Assembly (NCBI GenBank): GCA_016710385.1
Contig: JADJVX010000011.1
Location: forward strand, 1 to 64,000
Reading direction: 5' to 3'
Source of the DNA: Actinomycetales bacterium
GTDB taxonomy: Bacteria; Actinomycetota; Actinomycetes; Actinomycetales; Dermatophilaceae
DNA length: 64,000 nucleotides
This document shows positions 14,949-23,817 of this stretch, piece after piece (position 1 is the stretch's first letter; every line of letters begins with the position of its first letter). A program made the translations under genes and the position numbers. A model generated the notes under the pieces. That model worked only from the letters and a program-made list of their open reading frames with translations, was not told the origin of the DNA and did not search any database.

Positions 14949-15033
14949 GAAACTCCCTGGGCATCTGTCCGGTCGGTGTCCGTCAGACTTCGGGTGACAT
15001 GCTCCAGAAGCCGTACGACGTGGGAGGGCGCCG

Positions 15034-16515
15034 GTGCCCAGCGTAGACACCCTCATTGCCGAGGTGTTGCAGCGGCCGGATTACCTTCATCTCACTCGAC
15101 GCGGTCGGGGCGTGAAAGCCAGTGATCTCATCGCCGTCGGGTGGCGACTGTTCAATCGGAAATGGCGGTTCGCTTCCGAGGGCAACCTGAAACCTAGGTC
15201 GCCGATCCCCGATCACCGACTCGACGAGGCTCGAGAACTCGTCGAGGCGTTGGCACCTGAGCTGATGGAGGCGGCGCACCTAGCCGCCCGCGTCAATCGC
15301 CGGGTGCTGGAGTTGGCCGCAGCCCAGGGATCCGCCGTGACGCTCAGCGAGCTCAGTGAGCCGGTCCTCGGCCGGATCGGCGCACTGATGCACAGCGGCG
15401 AACAGCTCACGCCCGACCTGCTGGACCGATGGGTCGAGAAATCCGCCGACGACGTGTTGGCGTTGCGGACCAAACCGCGCATGCTCACCGCGACCGAGTT
15501 CCTGACCCGCTACGCGGTGGTCGTCGATCGCCTCTGGGAGGAGCTGGGAGCGGCGGCGCTGGCACAGCAGCCGCCCTCCCACGTCTTCCTGGGTCACGAC
15601 GCACGTCCACCGGTCGTGCCGCGCCCCGGGCAGACGGAGGACTGGCTAGCGGGAAGTGATCGGAGCTTCCACGGCCGCTACGCCTTGCATTGGCGCGGGG
15701 TGTCCGAGAAGGACGATCCCGGTGCTCCGGCCCCCGATCACCAAACAACCCCGCGGGTCGCGCGTCCAGCCGATAGCGACCTCGGGGAATTGGAGATCCG
15801 ACGCGGATGCCGTCCGCTGGGCTTGGATCTGACGGAACATCAAATGCTCATCAGGGCCGCGTGCCATGGAGTCGGTGCTCAACGCGGGGCGCACCGGGGT
15901 GCCTGGCGGCGCTTTCGGGCGTCCTGTCGGTCGACGATCGAGGCAGCTGAGCTGGACAGCGCCGTCGCCGACTTGGTGGACGGCTGGCTCGGGGACCCCA
16001 CGGCCGAACGGCTGCAGATGCTCTTCGGTGACCTTGCTACTCATCACGACGTCATGCAGACCGGAATGACACGCAAGGTGTGGATGGAGGTCTTGCGCCG
16101 AGAGCGAGAGTTCGAGGCCCCCATGTGCAGTTGTGCCATTGCGCGCTCACTTCGGCTCGGCCTGAGCCCAGGGATCCCAGAAGCCTTCCGGGAGTTCGGG
16201 GTCCGCTCGGTCGAGGTCGACGACTCGGTGCATTTGGTCGGCTCGATTGCCGATCGGGCCGACGACCCCTTCGCCGACCCGGTGGAGCGGGCCACCGACC
16301 GACGTCACCAGGAAACCTTCGCACTCGTGGCGCAAGATATGAAGGTGGCCAGAGACGTCTTCGGGCAAGCGCCCGGCTGGGATGCCCTCTACCGTGGTCT
16401 CATCGCCGATGAGGTAGCGGCGGGTGGGGATGAGCGCGATTTCCTGTCCGTCGTCGAGTTGGAGGCGTACGTCATGCGCCAGCGTCGGCGTCTCGACAAC
16501 GAGGCCAGCCCATGA
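15034..16515 (+). CDS. Unknown conflict-system protein (493 residues)
   Basis: The protein is helix-rich in its first 180 residues (RLDEARELVEALAPELMEAAHLAARVN in part) and has a central disordered stretch with VSEKDDPGAPAPDHQTTP. The C-terminal half contains another helical domain with a cysteine pair, MCSCAIA, near residue 365. No P-loop, protease or nuclease motif is visible and the family is not recognised. Its stop overlaps the next start (ATGA), so the two proteins are co-translated. Position next to a helix-turn-helix gene and opposite the HerA-like ATPase unit suggests membership of the same system. Confidence 0.6.
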   Translation: MPSVDTLIAEVLQRPDYLHLTRRGRGVKASDLIAVGWRLFNRKWRFASEGNLKPRSPIPDHRLDEARELVEALAPELMEAAHLAARVNRRVLELAAAQGSAVTLSELSEPVLGRIGALMHSGEQLTPDLLDRWVEKSADDVLALRTKPRMLTATEFLTRYAVVVDRLWEELGAAALAQQPPSHVFLGHDARPPVVPRPGQTEDWLAGSDRSFHGRYALHWRGVSEKDDPGAPAPDHQTTPRVARPADSDLGELEIRRGCRPLGLDLTEHQMLIRAACHGVGAQRGAHRGAWRRFRASCRSTIEAAELDSAVADLVDGWLGDPTAERLQMLFGDLATHHDVMQTGMTRKVWMEVLRREREFEAPMCSCAIARSLRLGLSPGIPEAFREFGVRSVEVDDSVHLVGSIADRADDPFADPVERATDRRHQETFALVAQDMKVARDVFGQAPGWDALYRGLIADEVAAGGDERDFLSVVELEAYVMRQRRRLDNEASP

Positions 16516-17969
16516 CTGGGGCGCGGCGCTTCCCCGATCGGATCGTGTCCTTGCGCAGACGGGATACCGGGATCATCGACATCGGCGAGCTGCCTGCGTC
16601 GTTGGCCGGCGTGGGATTCGTCGGAATCGCCGGCGGCACGGCATACGTCGATCCTGCCTATCCCGAGCGGCTGCCCTGCTTCGAGATCGCGGATGCAGCA
16701 GCGGCCTATGACGCTCTGACCGAGCTGTTGGGCAGCGATCTCGCCGATGCGTGCGTGTCTCTCCAGAGCGTGCCATGGGCACCCGACACCGAGCCCGAAG
16801 CCGTCGCCAAGAGCGTCGCCTCGCCGACCCCCGCATTGGAATCGCTCGTCGACCTGGCCACTGTGCACTGGCTCAGCCTGCAAGCCCCATGGCCATTGGA
16901 CGAGATCGTGCTCGAGCTGGAGATGGCGGTGGCGCGGGCCCAGCTCGAGGGGTGCCTTGACCCCGATGTCGACCCCGTCGGAGGCTGTCGACAGATGTCC
17001 GAAACGATCCTGGCGGCGCTCAACTCTGCGGATGAATTGCCTTCTCGGGTAAGAGAATTGACTCTCGACGCTGCCGGGTTGCTGCTGGATGACCTTCCCA
17101 CCAATGACCCGCGTTGGCAGCCTCTTGATGCTGCCCTGGCCCGGTGGCAGGAGCAGGAAGCCCCGCCTGAACCATCAACGATGGTGCCCGACCTCGAGCC
17201 GATTCTCGCCGCGTGCACCCCTGAGTTGGCTCTGGCAGCCGGTGACACCCCGCAGATCTGGGCGAACGCCGAAGCTGTCGACTGGCGGTTCGTGCGCCGG
17301 GGGTTGGTCGCCCGGGACGAGTCCGCGGTGAGTTGGGCGCTGGACCTCTCGCCGCACGATCCCACGCTCAGCGTGAGCGTCGGCGCAGCCGATTGGCAGG
17401 CCAGTTGCCTGCCCCCGACCCGCCTGAGTGCACCGCAGGCACGGGCGCAAGCGCTTCAGGCGACCCGCCTGGAGGTCACCGCCCATCTCGGCGCTGAGGC
17501 GATCGTGCTCGCGATGGGACGTCTGCAGTGGGACGCCGACCGCGGCACGTGGGCAGCGCGCATCCCCCTGAGCACGGATGTCGACGGCATACGAGCGCTG
17601 CTTCGGCAAGGTGGCCTCACCGTCCACGTTCACGAAGCCGGTCGAGACCCAGGGCTTATCTCTGACGCTGCGCAAGCGGCTGCTGCTGCCGTGCGCTGGG
17701 GCGCCCGCGGTTTGTGTGCAGCGCGGTTGTCCGACCCGTCGAATCAGACAGAAAATGGGCGAGCGGACGAGCGGGCGCAACTGCGCGATGCATCGCGTGC
17801 GGCGCTCACGACGGCGCGGCAGATCTGGCGGCTGCTTCCCGGAGCCGAGGCAGCGGCCCGAGCCCAGCGGTGTGGCGAGATTGTGGAAGCGCTGACCGCA
17901 GGCACCTTCTCCGCGCGTCAGTCCGTCACCGAATCGCTGCTGACCGAATCCGCTGCCGTGCGGCCGTGA
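16512..17969 (+). CDS. Unknown conflict-system protein (485 residues)
   Basis: Translationally coupled to the 493-residue protein upstream. The N-terminus has a strand-rich segment (GIIDIGELPASLAGVGFVGI), the middle is helical, and from about residue 250 strands return (VSWALDLSPHDPTLSVSVGA). That arrangement loosely recalls the substrate- or partner-recognition modules found beside CHAT and TPR genes, but I cannot assign a domain. The last 52 bases overlap, tail to tail, the end of the leftward gene at 17918, an unusually tight convergent junction. No signal peptide or membrane segment is seen. Confidence 0.6.
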   Translation: MTGARRFPDRIVSLRRRDTGIIDIGELPASLAGVGFVGIAGGTAYVDPAYPERLPCFEIADAAAAYDALTELLGSDLADACVSLQSVPWAPDTEPEAVAKSVASPTPALESLVDLATVHWLSLQAPWPLDEIVLELEMAVARAQLEGCLDPDVDPVGGCRQMSETILAALNSADELPSRVRELTLDAAGLLLDDLPTNDPRWQPLDAALARWQEQEAPPEPSTMVPDLEPILAACTPELALAAGDTPQIWANAEAVDWRFVRRGLVARDESAVSWALDLSPHDPTLSVSVGAADWQASCLPPTRLSAPQARAQALQATRLEVTAHLGAEAIVLAMGRLQWDADRGTWAARIPLSTDVDGIRALLRQGGLTVHVHEAGRDPGLISDAAQAAAAAVRWGARGLCAARLSDPSNQTENGRADERAQLRDASRAALTTARQIWRLLPGAEAAARAQRCGEIVEALTAGTFSARQSVTESLLTESAAVRP

Positions 17970-18589
17970 TACAGCGCAACGAGGTCCTGGGTCGTGTCAC
18001 CCAGGATGCGTAGGTAGGCCCGCTGGGTCGGTTCTTCCCCGTCCAGCCGGCTGCAGTATTCCAGCAGCGTCGAGTGGGGCAACTCGCCCGCATGGACGGC
18101 GGCGAGCAGGTCCCGCAGTTCACTCGCCTGCGCTGGGGTGGCTGACCGACAGCGCTGCTCGGCAAGGCCTCGCAGCGCGATGATGCGTATGCCGTCGCCC
18201 AGCCTCACGAGTTCGTCGTTATCCCTCCGGACGCCGCGGATCCAGAGGATCTCGGCCATCGTCGGCAGACCCGGCGGCGAGGTGACTGGCCACTCGGCCA
18301 GGAGGGGGAGTCGTCCGTCGGTGTCGGCGAGCCCGCGAGCCTCGGCCACCATCGCGTCGAGCACATCCCACACGATCGCCTCGCGGTGCCGTAGCTCGGT
18401 ACGGACCCACTCGTCAGCCCCGGCGGCGGAGGCTTCCTGCTCCTCGTGCTCCTCCACCTGCGTCGGGGTGAGGAACTCGATCAGCACGGTCCCTACCCGC
18501 ACGGTGAGTTCATCGTTCATGGCGCGGAGCGTCTGCGCATCGCGGGCGGTGACCGACGCGGCAGCGAGGCTGGCGACGAGATTGATCAT
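17918..18589 (-). CDS. Small helical protein coupled to the HerA-like ATPase
   Basis: The start chosen is ATG 18589, 13 bases after the ATPase stop; a longer reading would run through the ATPase gene. The 223 residues are almost entirely helical: NLVASLAAASVTARDAQTLR, then QVEEHEEQEASAAGADEWVR and a C-terminal series ending LRDLLAAVHAGELPHSTLLE. No catalytic residues stand out. HerA-type ATPases in defence loci usually act with a partner encoded beside them; this protein and the two membrane-associated proteins upstream are candidates. Family not recognised. Confidence 0.6.
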   Translation of the reverse strand: MINLVASLAAASVTARDAQTLRAMNDELTVRVGTVLIEFLTPTQVEEHEEQEASAAGADEWVRTELRHREAIVWDVLDAMVAEARGLADTDGRLPLLAEWPVTSPPGLPTMAEILWIRGVRRDNDELVRLGDGIRIIALRGLAEQRCRSATPAQASELRDLLAAVHAGELPHSTLLEYCSRLDGEEPTQRAYLRILGDTTQDLVALYHGRTAADSVSSDSVTD

Positions 18590-18602
18590 TCGGTGCCGGT
18601 CC

Positions 18603-21056
18603 TCAGCGCGGATCGGTGGGCCGGCCGCCCGTCGAGCTGGTGCCGCCAGCGCCGGTGCGGGCCTGGCGGCTGGCCAGCCAGTCGTCGAGGAAGCTGGGGC
18701 TCCCTGGCCTGGCACTGGCCGACTCATCGCGGCCCGTGGCTCGCTTTTCAGGGCGTGGGGGTTGTTCCCGCAGGGCCGCCACTCTGGCTTGGACCCGTTC
18801 CAAGGTGACGGGCAGCGCCCGACGGAACGGATCGGCATACCGCTGTCGGCTCTGTGCTTCGACCCGAGCAACCACAGCCTCGGCCGTCACACCGTCGCGG
18901 GCGGCGGACCGGGTGTTGTGATCGACGATGAGGGTGAAGGCGTCGCTCTGCTCACTACCTTGAGAGAGCGTTGCGGCCGCCTGCAACCGCGGCAACCGGG
19001 TCAGGGTGCCGCCGCCCCACGTGCCCAGCCGGGTCAATGCGGCGACAGCCTCCCGCGGGCCTGAGCGAAAGACGATCACGTTGTTCGTTGTGGCCAGGGT
19101 TGCCTGCTGCAGATGGGAGGTGAGTTGTTCGAGATGTTGATGCGCCAGGACCACGCCCACGCCGAACTTGCGTGCCTCGGCAAGCAGCCGCGGGAGCAGA
19201 CCCGATCCGAACAGGTGCGCCTCGTCGACGATGAGCAGGTGCGGTTGGCTGGTCTGCTTCCGCGAGGCGAGCGCGGCCCAGTGCTTGGCCAGCCACATCT
19301 CGCCAAGCAATTGCGCCGACAGCGGACCGAGTGTCGGGGCGGCAAGGTCGACTAGGAGGATGCCCCGCTCGTCCATCACCTGGGTGACATCGACCGCATC
19401 CTGACCGGTGCCGAGGATGGCCCGCATCTCCGGACGGGATACCAGCCGGGTGAACTTCGCGTTGACCCAGCCCGCGATCTCAGCGAAGTTGTCGTCGCGC
19501 AGCCGAGCGAGCTCGGAGATGAGGGTGTCCTTGAGCACCGGGTCCACGGAACCGACCGCCTCGGCCAAGGCGGCAATCTGCTTCTGGTCGCGGATGACCA
19601 ACGGGATCGCCGCAAGGGTCGCGCGATCTTCGAAGAGTATTCGCAAAGCCGCGATCGCCAGTGAGTAGATCCGCTCGAAGCGTGGCCCGAGAAATCCCTG
19701 ATTGCTGGGGTCGTACAGCTCACGAAAGACCTCGAGCATCACTTCGGAGAGCAACTCGCCGTGCGGACCGCCCAGGACGTTGACCGGCACTGGGTTCTGC
19801 AGGTCGCCGCTGCGCACGAGGATGGTCCGGTCGATCGCCGAGTCGGGCAGCTCCCGGACGATACGTTCGACAAGCGGACCGTGGCTCTCGATGACGGTCA
19901 CCCCAAGCCCTGCCGCGGCAGCCTGGTGAGCCATGGCCGCCAGCAGGGTGGACTTCCCGGTGCCGGTCGCGCCGAGCACCTGGGTGTGCAACAGGAGGTC
20001 CTCTGCGGTGACGCTGACATCGACCCGGTTTCCCGACCAGTCGAGGGCCTGCCCGAGCCGCACCTCGACGCTGCGATCCACTGGAGCACCGGACGCGCCG
20101 GACGCCGTCGGGGCGAATGCATCGGTATGCCGGGAGATCGCCACCGGGGGGATATCGGCTTCCGCGGTCGGGACTCCGCAGGTGACGGTATCCATCCCCG
20201 ACGCCGGGAACTTGAGGTAGCAGGACGCGACCCCGAAGGGCTCGACGTATCCGACGAGGGTCGCCTCATCGCCCTCCCACGCGGCGGCGGTGGCGGGGTG
20301 TGTCAAGTCCACGGGTTGTAGGTGCAGACCCACGCCGAAATGGGTCAGCACGGCCCGCAACCGGGGCGACAACAGCGTGCCCGACTGTCCGGCGAAGCAG
20401 CGGATCCGCACCGGCGTTCCGAGGTACTGCGAGTAGAGGACCGGGTCACGCGATTGCACCGAGGTGCGGGCCTGAGCCGCGATGATCTGCTGCTCCAAAG
20501 GTGAGGCGGGCGCGAGGTGGACCCTGACCTGGGCCGCCGACTGGGTGAGCGCGGTGAGCAAACTCATCCAATCGCCGGCGACGGGCACAGGCCAGAGCTG
20601 CGGGTCCGCGGGAGTGCGGGATTCCAGGACGACCCGATCGTCGGCTGCCGCATCGAGCACCGGTGCGAGTCCGGGGCGCTCGAGCATGGCCTCAGGCGGC
20701 AGAGCCTCGAAAGCCGGAATGAGTTCGACGACCGCCTGGTCGCCCTCGGCCAACGGGACGAGGTGCGCGCCCTGACCCTGGAAGGGGACCCACCGGCATA
20801 CTCCCTCACCCACCCAGTCGAGTAGCTGGGCCAGGTCGACGCGGTCAAGGTCGGTGTGCAGGCGGATAGTCACCCCGCCCGCTCCGTCCCCGGCGAACAC
20901 GAGACTGAGGTGCGATCCCTGGGGGAGGCCGGCTGCCAACTGAAGCAGGCGTTCTGCAGCTCCCCGGCTGCGAGTGGCGGGCTCGTCGTCCCGAAGGAGC
21001 TCGGCGACCTCCCAGCAGGTCGAATGTGCGGTCGTCGATTCCACGGTTGCGATCAT
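18603..21056 (-). CDS. HerA/VirD4-type P-loop ATPase of the conflict system
   Basis: The start at ATG 21056 gives 817 residues. An N-terminal domain of about 340 residues has no familiar motif. The ATPase core begins with Walker A VLGATGTGKSTL at about 358-369, has a Walker B LLIVDEAH at about residues 603-610, and then LAHQHLEQLTSHLQQATLATTN (sensor-like helix region). The sequence VIESHGPLVERIVRELPD after Walker A is characteristic of HerA, FtsK and TraG/VirD4 hexameric motors. Such proteins translocate DNA or act as switches in defence systems, for example with SIR2 or nuclease partners. A basic, proline-rich C-terminal tail follows. It sits in a leftward unit with a small helical protein and two membrane-type proteins. 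Confidence 0.75.
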   Translation of the reverse strand: MIATVESTTAHSTCWEVAELLRDDEPATRSRGAAERLLQLAAGLPQGSHLSLVFAGDGAGGVTIRLHTDLDRVDLAQLLDWVGEGVCRWVPFQGQGAHLVPLAEGDQAVVELIPAFEALPPEAMLERPGLAPVLDAAADDRVVLESRTPADPQLWPVPVAGDWMSLLTALTQSAAQVRVHLAPASPLEQQIIAAQARTSVQSRDPVLYSQYLGTPVRIRCFAGQSGTLLSPRLRAVLTHFGVGLHLQPVDLTHPATAAAWEGDEATLVGYVEPFGVASCYLKFPASGMDTVTCGVPTAEADIPPVAISRHTDAFAPTASGASGAPVDRSVEVRLGQALDWSGNRVDVSVTAEDLLLHTQVLGATGTGKSTLLAAMAHQAAAAGLGVTVIESHGPLVERIVRELPDSAIDRTILVRSGDLQNPVPVNVLGGPHGELLSEVMLEVFRELYDPSNQGFLGPRFERIYSLAIAALRILFEDRATLAAIPLVIRDQKQIAALAEAVGSVDPVLKDTLISELARLRDDNFAEIAGWVNAKFTRLVSRPEMRAILGTGQDAVDVTQVMDERGILLVDLAAPTLGPLSAQLLGEMWLAKHWAALASRKQTSQPHLLIVDEAHLFGSGLLPRLLAEARKFGVGVVLAHQHLEQLTSHLQQATLATTNNVIVFRSGPREAVAALTRLGTWGGGTLTRLPRLQAAATLSQGSEQSDAFTLIVDHNTRSAARDGVTAEAVVARVEAQSRQRYADPFRRALPVTLERVQARVAALREQPPRPEKRATGRDESASARPGSPSFLDDWLASRQARTGAGGTSSTGGRPTDPR

Positions 21057-21163
21057 GGCAGAAACCTCTGCGTGCCTTTCAATGAGGGTGTCAGGAAACC
21101 CGACACAGCGCTGATGGCGGGATTGGGCATGGTCGTGTCGTGACTGCGCGAGCAATACCGACG

Positions 21164-21661
21164 TCAGGTTGATTTGGGTCCGAAAGCGATGCGCCCCATG
21201 ACGGCGAAGAGGAGGAACGACAGCACGGCCTTCCAGGGCTCGGCGATCGCTGCTTCGATTTGCTCGGGGAGGCCATCGAGCACGCCCATGACGAAGGCCG
21301 GCACGATGTCCTCGAAGGTGCGGTTGACCCAGAGGTACGTCGCCACGAATTGCAGCACCGGCCAGATGAGCACAAGAGCGAGCGAAATGCGGACCGTGGT
21401 GACCAGGCGCAGCCGACGGGCGAACGCCTCCGAGCCGCCGCCCCGGCGGATGACCGTGACATCGTGCGATCGCACTGACACCCGAGTGCTGCCCCAACCG
21501 GCATCAACCTCCAGGTCCAGTCGGGAGCCGGTGCGTCCGAGCACGCAGGCCCGGGACCCAGCCGGAAGTCCACCATCGGTGAGGTGGTCGCTAAACGAGA
21601 CTGGGGTCCGCCGCTTGAGCCTGACCCAGTCGCCGACCTCGGGAGTGGAGAACCACATCAC
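21164..21661 (-). CDS. Small membrane protein with N-terminal beta domain
   Basis: The 165-residue protein begins with a strand-rich, SH3-like segment (VGDWVRLKRR, GSRACVLGRTGSRLDLEV) and then carries two hydrophobic helices, at about 92-112 (ISLALVLIWPVLQFVATYLW) and 142-158 (VLSFLLFAVMGRIAF). It should sit in the cytoplasmic membrane with both ends on one side. The start overlaps the preceding stop (TGATG). A membrane partner next to a HerA-like motor suggests the complex could be anchored at the membrane; this is inference. A 107-base gap separates it from the ATPase start. Confidence 0.65.
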   Translation of the reverse strand: MMWFSTPEVGDWVRLKRRTPVSFSDHLTDGGLPAGSRACVLGRTGSRLDLEVDAGWGSTRVSVRSHDVTVIRRGGGSEAFARRLRLVTTVRISLALVLIWPVLQFVATYLWVNRTFEDIVPAFVMGVLDGLPEQIEAAIAEPWKAVLSFLLFAVMGRIAFGPKST

Positions 21662-21933
21662 TTGAGTCCCATCTTGATCTTGATCTTCGGCTTCTCCCCG
21701 GGGCGTGGCTCGGTGGGGTTGAGCTTGTCGCGTTGATTGGCTTCGGCCGCCGAGTTGCCTTGGTCGCGCATGGTGTCCTTGCTCTTCCCGTCCGCGTCGG
21801 CCGCGTCGGAGATGCGCTGTTCCTGTTGCTGCCGTTGCTGCTCGGCGGCAGTCTTCGGTTCCAGCGCTTGGGCCGCTCCGACTGCGAGACCGACCACGGT
21901 GAGCCCGATAGCAAGGGTGTTCTTCACGGACAC
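21658..21933 (-). CDS. Small exported or membrane-tethered charged protein
   Basis: The 91-residue product has a hydrophobic N-terminal segment (LAIGLTVVGLAVGAAQAL) that can act as a signal peptide or membrane anchor. A highly polar tail follows, rich in Q, E, K and D (AAEQQRQQQEQRISDAADAD, then KPKIKIKMGLK), with no predicted fold. It is the first gene of the leftward unit leading to the HerA-like ATPase. It starts 246 bases from the TPR gene on the other strand, so this gap must hold two divergent promoters. Function unknown. Confidence 0.6.
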   Translation of the reverse strand: MSVKNTLAIGLTVVGLAVGAAQALEPKTAAEQQRQQQEQRISDAADADGKSKDTMRDQGNSAAEANQRDKLNPTEPRPGEKPKIKIKMGLK

Positions 21934-22179
21934 GTGGGTCCTCCTGGTGGGGTGATGTCTGTACTCAGGGCTACTTCCCCCAAAGCCGCACAGCGTCCGC
22001 CACGGCTAGTGACCGGGATTGGGGGAAGTGCTCATCAGGTAAGGCGACGTGAGAAGGGAGGCCTAGTGGTCGCATCAGGGGGCTTGCCGGGGTGTCGGGT
22101 ATTTCGTCCTCGGATGTCAATGCGCGTTCTGGCACCATCTGCTCTGGGGGCGGGAGGAAGTCTGCGTAGCGGAGGAGCG

Positions 22180-23781
22180 ATGTACCGAGATCTCTTCGAC
22201 ATTGCTGTCGTGTGCTATGCCGAGCGACGCTATGAGGCCGCTCTGGCAGCTTTCGAGGATGCACATGAGCATGCCCGCGGTGCGGGCGACGGGGCGGCCG
22301 AGGCAGACGCGGCATACCAGTTGGGAAATGTTCTGCGCACCCTCAGTCGCTACGAGGAGGCGGAGGCGATGTTCCAGGAGGCATACGCGTATGCCGTGGA
22401 GCAGGATCTGCCGGTGCAGCGGGCGGATTGCCTGCTGGGGATGGGGAATGCCCATCGTGGCAAGAGTCGATACCGCGAGGCCCGAGCTGCCTACCGTTCC
22501 GCACTGAGCATCTACGAGGCGGAGGATCAGCCCCTGGGGGTCGTGGATGTCACGATCAACCTTGCCGTCGTCGACTATCTCGCCGGCGACTACGCCACGG
22601 CCCAGTGTGTCTTCGAGGTGTTGCTCAATGGTCGAACGCCACCTCTCGACGCCGAACGCGCCATGATGTGTCGCGCCACCCTCGGTAATGTCTTGCGCGA
22701 ACGTGGCCGGTTCGGAGAGGCCGAGCGATTGCTCGACGAAGCTCGCGAGCACTTCAGCGAGGCGGGTGACCCGATCGCCGTCGCCGACTGTGACCTCAAC
22801 TTGGGCAACGTCTACCACCAGACCGGCCGAGAGCGGGAGGCCGACCGGGTGTGGAGGGGTGCGCGGGTGGTGTTCAACAAAGCTCACCTGTTCGAACGAG
22901 GCGCAGACTGCACTCTCGATCTAGGCCTCCTCGCCCTGCAGCGGGGTGAACTCTCCACGGCCGTGAAGCGCCTGGAGAACGCGCGCAACATCTATGCCAG
23001 TTTCGGGCTGGTGGAACACACGGCCGACTGCATCTACAACATCGGCTTCGCCCTTCTCGTGGATGGTCACCCTGACGCGGCTGCCGAAAAGTTCAGCGAG
23101 GCGATGGACCTATATAAGCAACACCGGCTCGTCCCCAATCCAGACTGGACGGCCACCATGGGAGAGGCTCGACGCCTGCAAGGCCGGCTGCCGGAAGCGC
23201 GGAGTCAATTCGTCGAGGCTCGCCAGGCCTACGCTGACCGAGATTTGGTCTTCGACGTGGCCCACATGCAGATGTGTGAAGCGCGAGTCCTGTGGGAGGA
23301 CGAACACTCTCAGTCCGATACGGCCCTGAGAGCCGAGGCGGCGCTGCGCAGCGCTGTGCCGGGGCTGCTGAAGACCGACGATGTGCGGTTCCAGTTCGTC
23401 TCTGCCCGCGACCGGGCCGCCTGGGCACGTCTCGTCGAGGACGCGTTGGCCTTCGTCCTCGATATCGCCGATGCAGCGAACGATCTCGACGCCCTCGGTG
23501 ACCTCGTCGAGTCATTCACCAGCGTCGGCTGGTATGCCGTTGGGCAGGTCACCGCGCAAGACGCGGCGCTGCGCGCTCGCTATGTCAGCGAGGCACTGCG
23601 TTTCGGTGAACGCATTGCTGCCGACGACCCGAGGGCCGTCTTCGACGATCTCGTCCTGCCGCTCTTGCCGACACCTCCGCTGCGCGTGCTGGGGCCGGCT
23701 GGCCCGCGACTGGCCCTGCACGCGTATCGCCCGGGGACACGCGGCGGGAGTTCGCCCCAAGCTCCGCTGGTGACATGGTGA
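22180..23781 (+). CDS. TPR-repeat protein of the CHAT conflict system
   Basis: ATG 22180 is chosen because GGAGGAG lies five bases upstream; longer readings lack such a site. The first 370 residues form about nine tetratricopeptide repeats, with the usual W/L-G-Y-A-F-A-P spacing visible in AAYQLGNVLRTLSRYEEAEAM, LLGMGNAHRGKSRYREAR and DLNLGNVYHQTGREREA. The last 150 residues are a separate helical domain. TPR proteins next to CHAT proteases are known as sensor or docking subunits (caspase HetF associated with TPRs); in type III-E CRISPR the two are fused. Here they are separate genes with two unknown genes between them. Confidence 0.8.
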   Translation: MYRDLFDIAVVCYAERRYEAALAAFEDAHEHARGAGDGAAEADAAYQLGNVLRTLSRYEEAEAMFQEAYAYAVEQDLPVQRADCLLGMGNAHRGKSRYREARAAYRSALSIYEAEDQPLGVVDVTINLAVVDYLAGDYATAQCVFEVLLNGRTPPLDAERAMMCRATLGNVLRERGRFGEAERLLDEAREHFSEAGDPIAVADCDLNLGNVYHQTGREREADRVWRGARVVFNKAHLFERGADCTLDLGLLALQRGELSTAVKRLENARNIYASFGLVEHTADCIYNIGFALLVDGHPDAAAEKFSEAMDLYKQHRLVPNPDWTATMGEARRLQGRLPEARSQFVEARQAYADRDLVFDVAHMQMCEARVLWEDEHSQSDTALRAEAALRSAVPGLLKTDDVRFQFVSARDRAAWARLVEDALAFVLDIADAANDLDALGDLVESFTSVGWYAVGQVTAQDAALRARYVSEALRFGERIAADDPRAVFDDLVLPLLPTPPLRVLGPAGPRLALHAYRPGTRGGSSPQAPLVTW

Positions 23782-23817
23782 GGCCAGTGTTCACGCCGAC
23801 GAAAGGCAAGGACATCC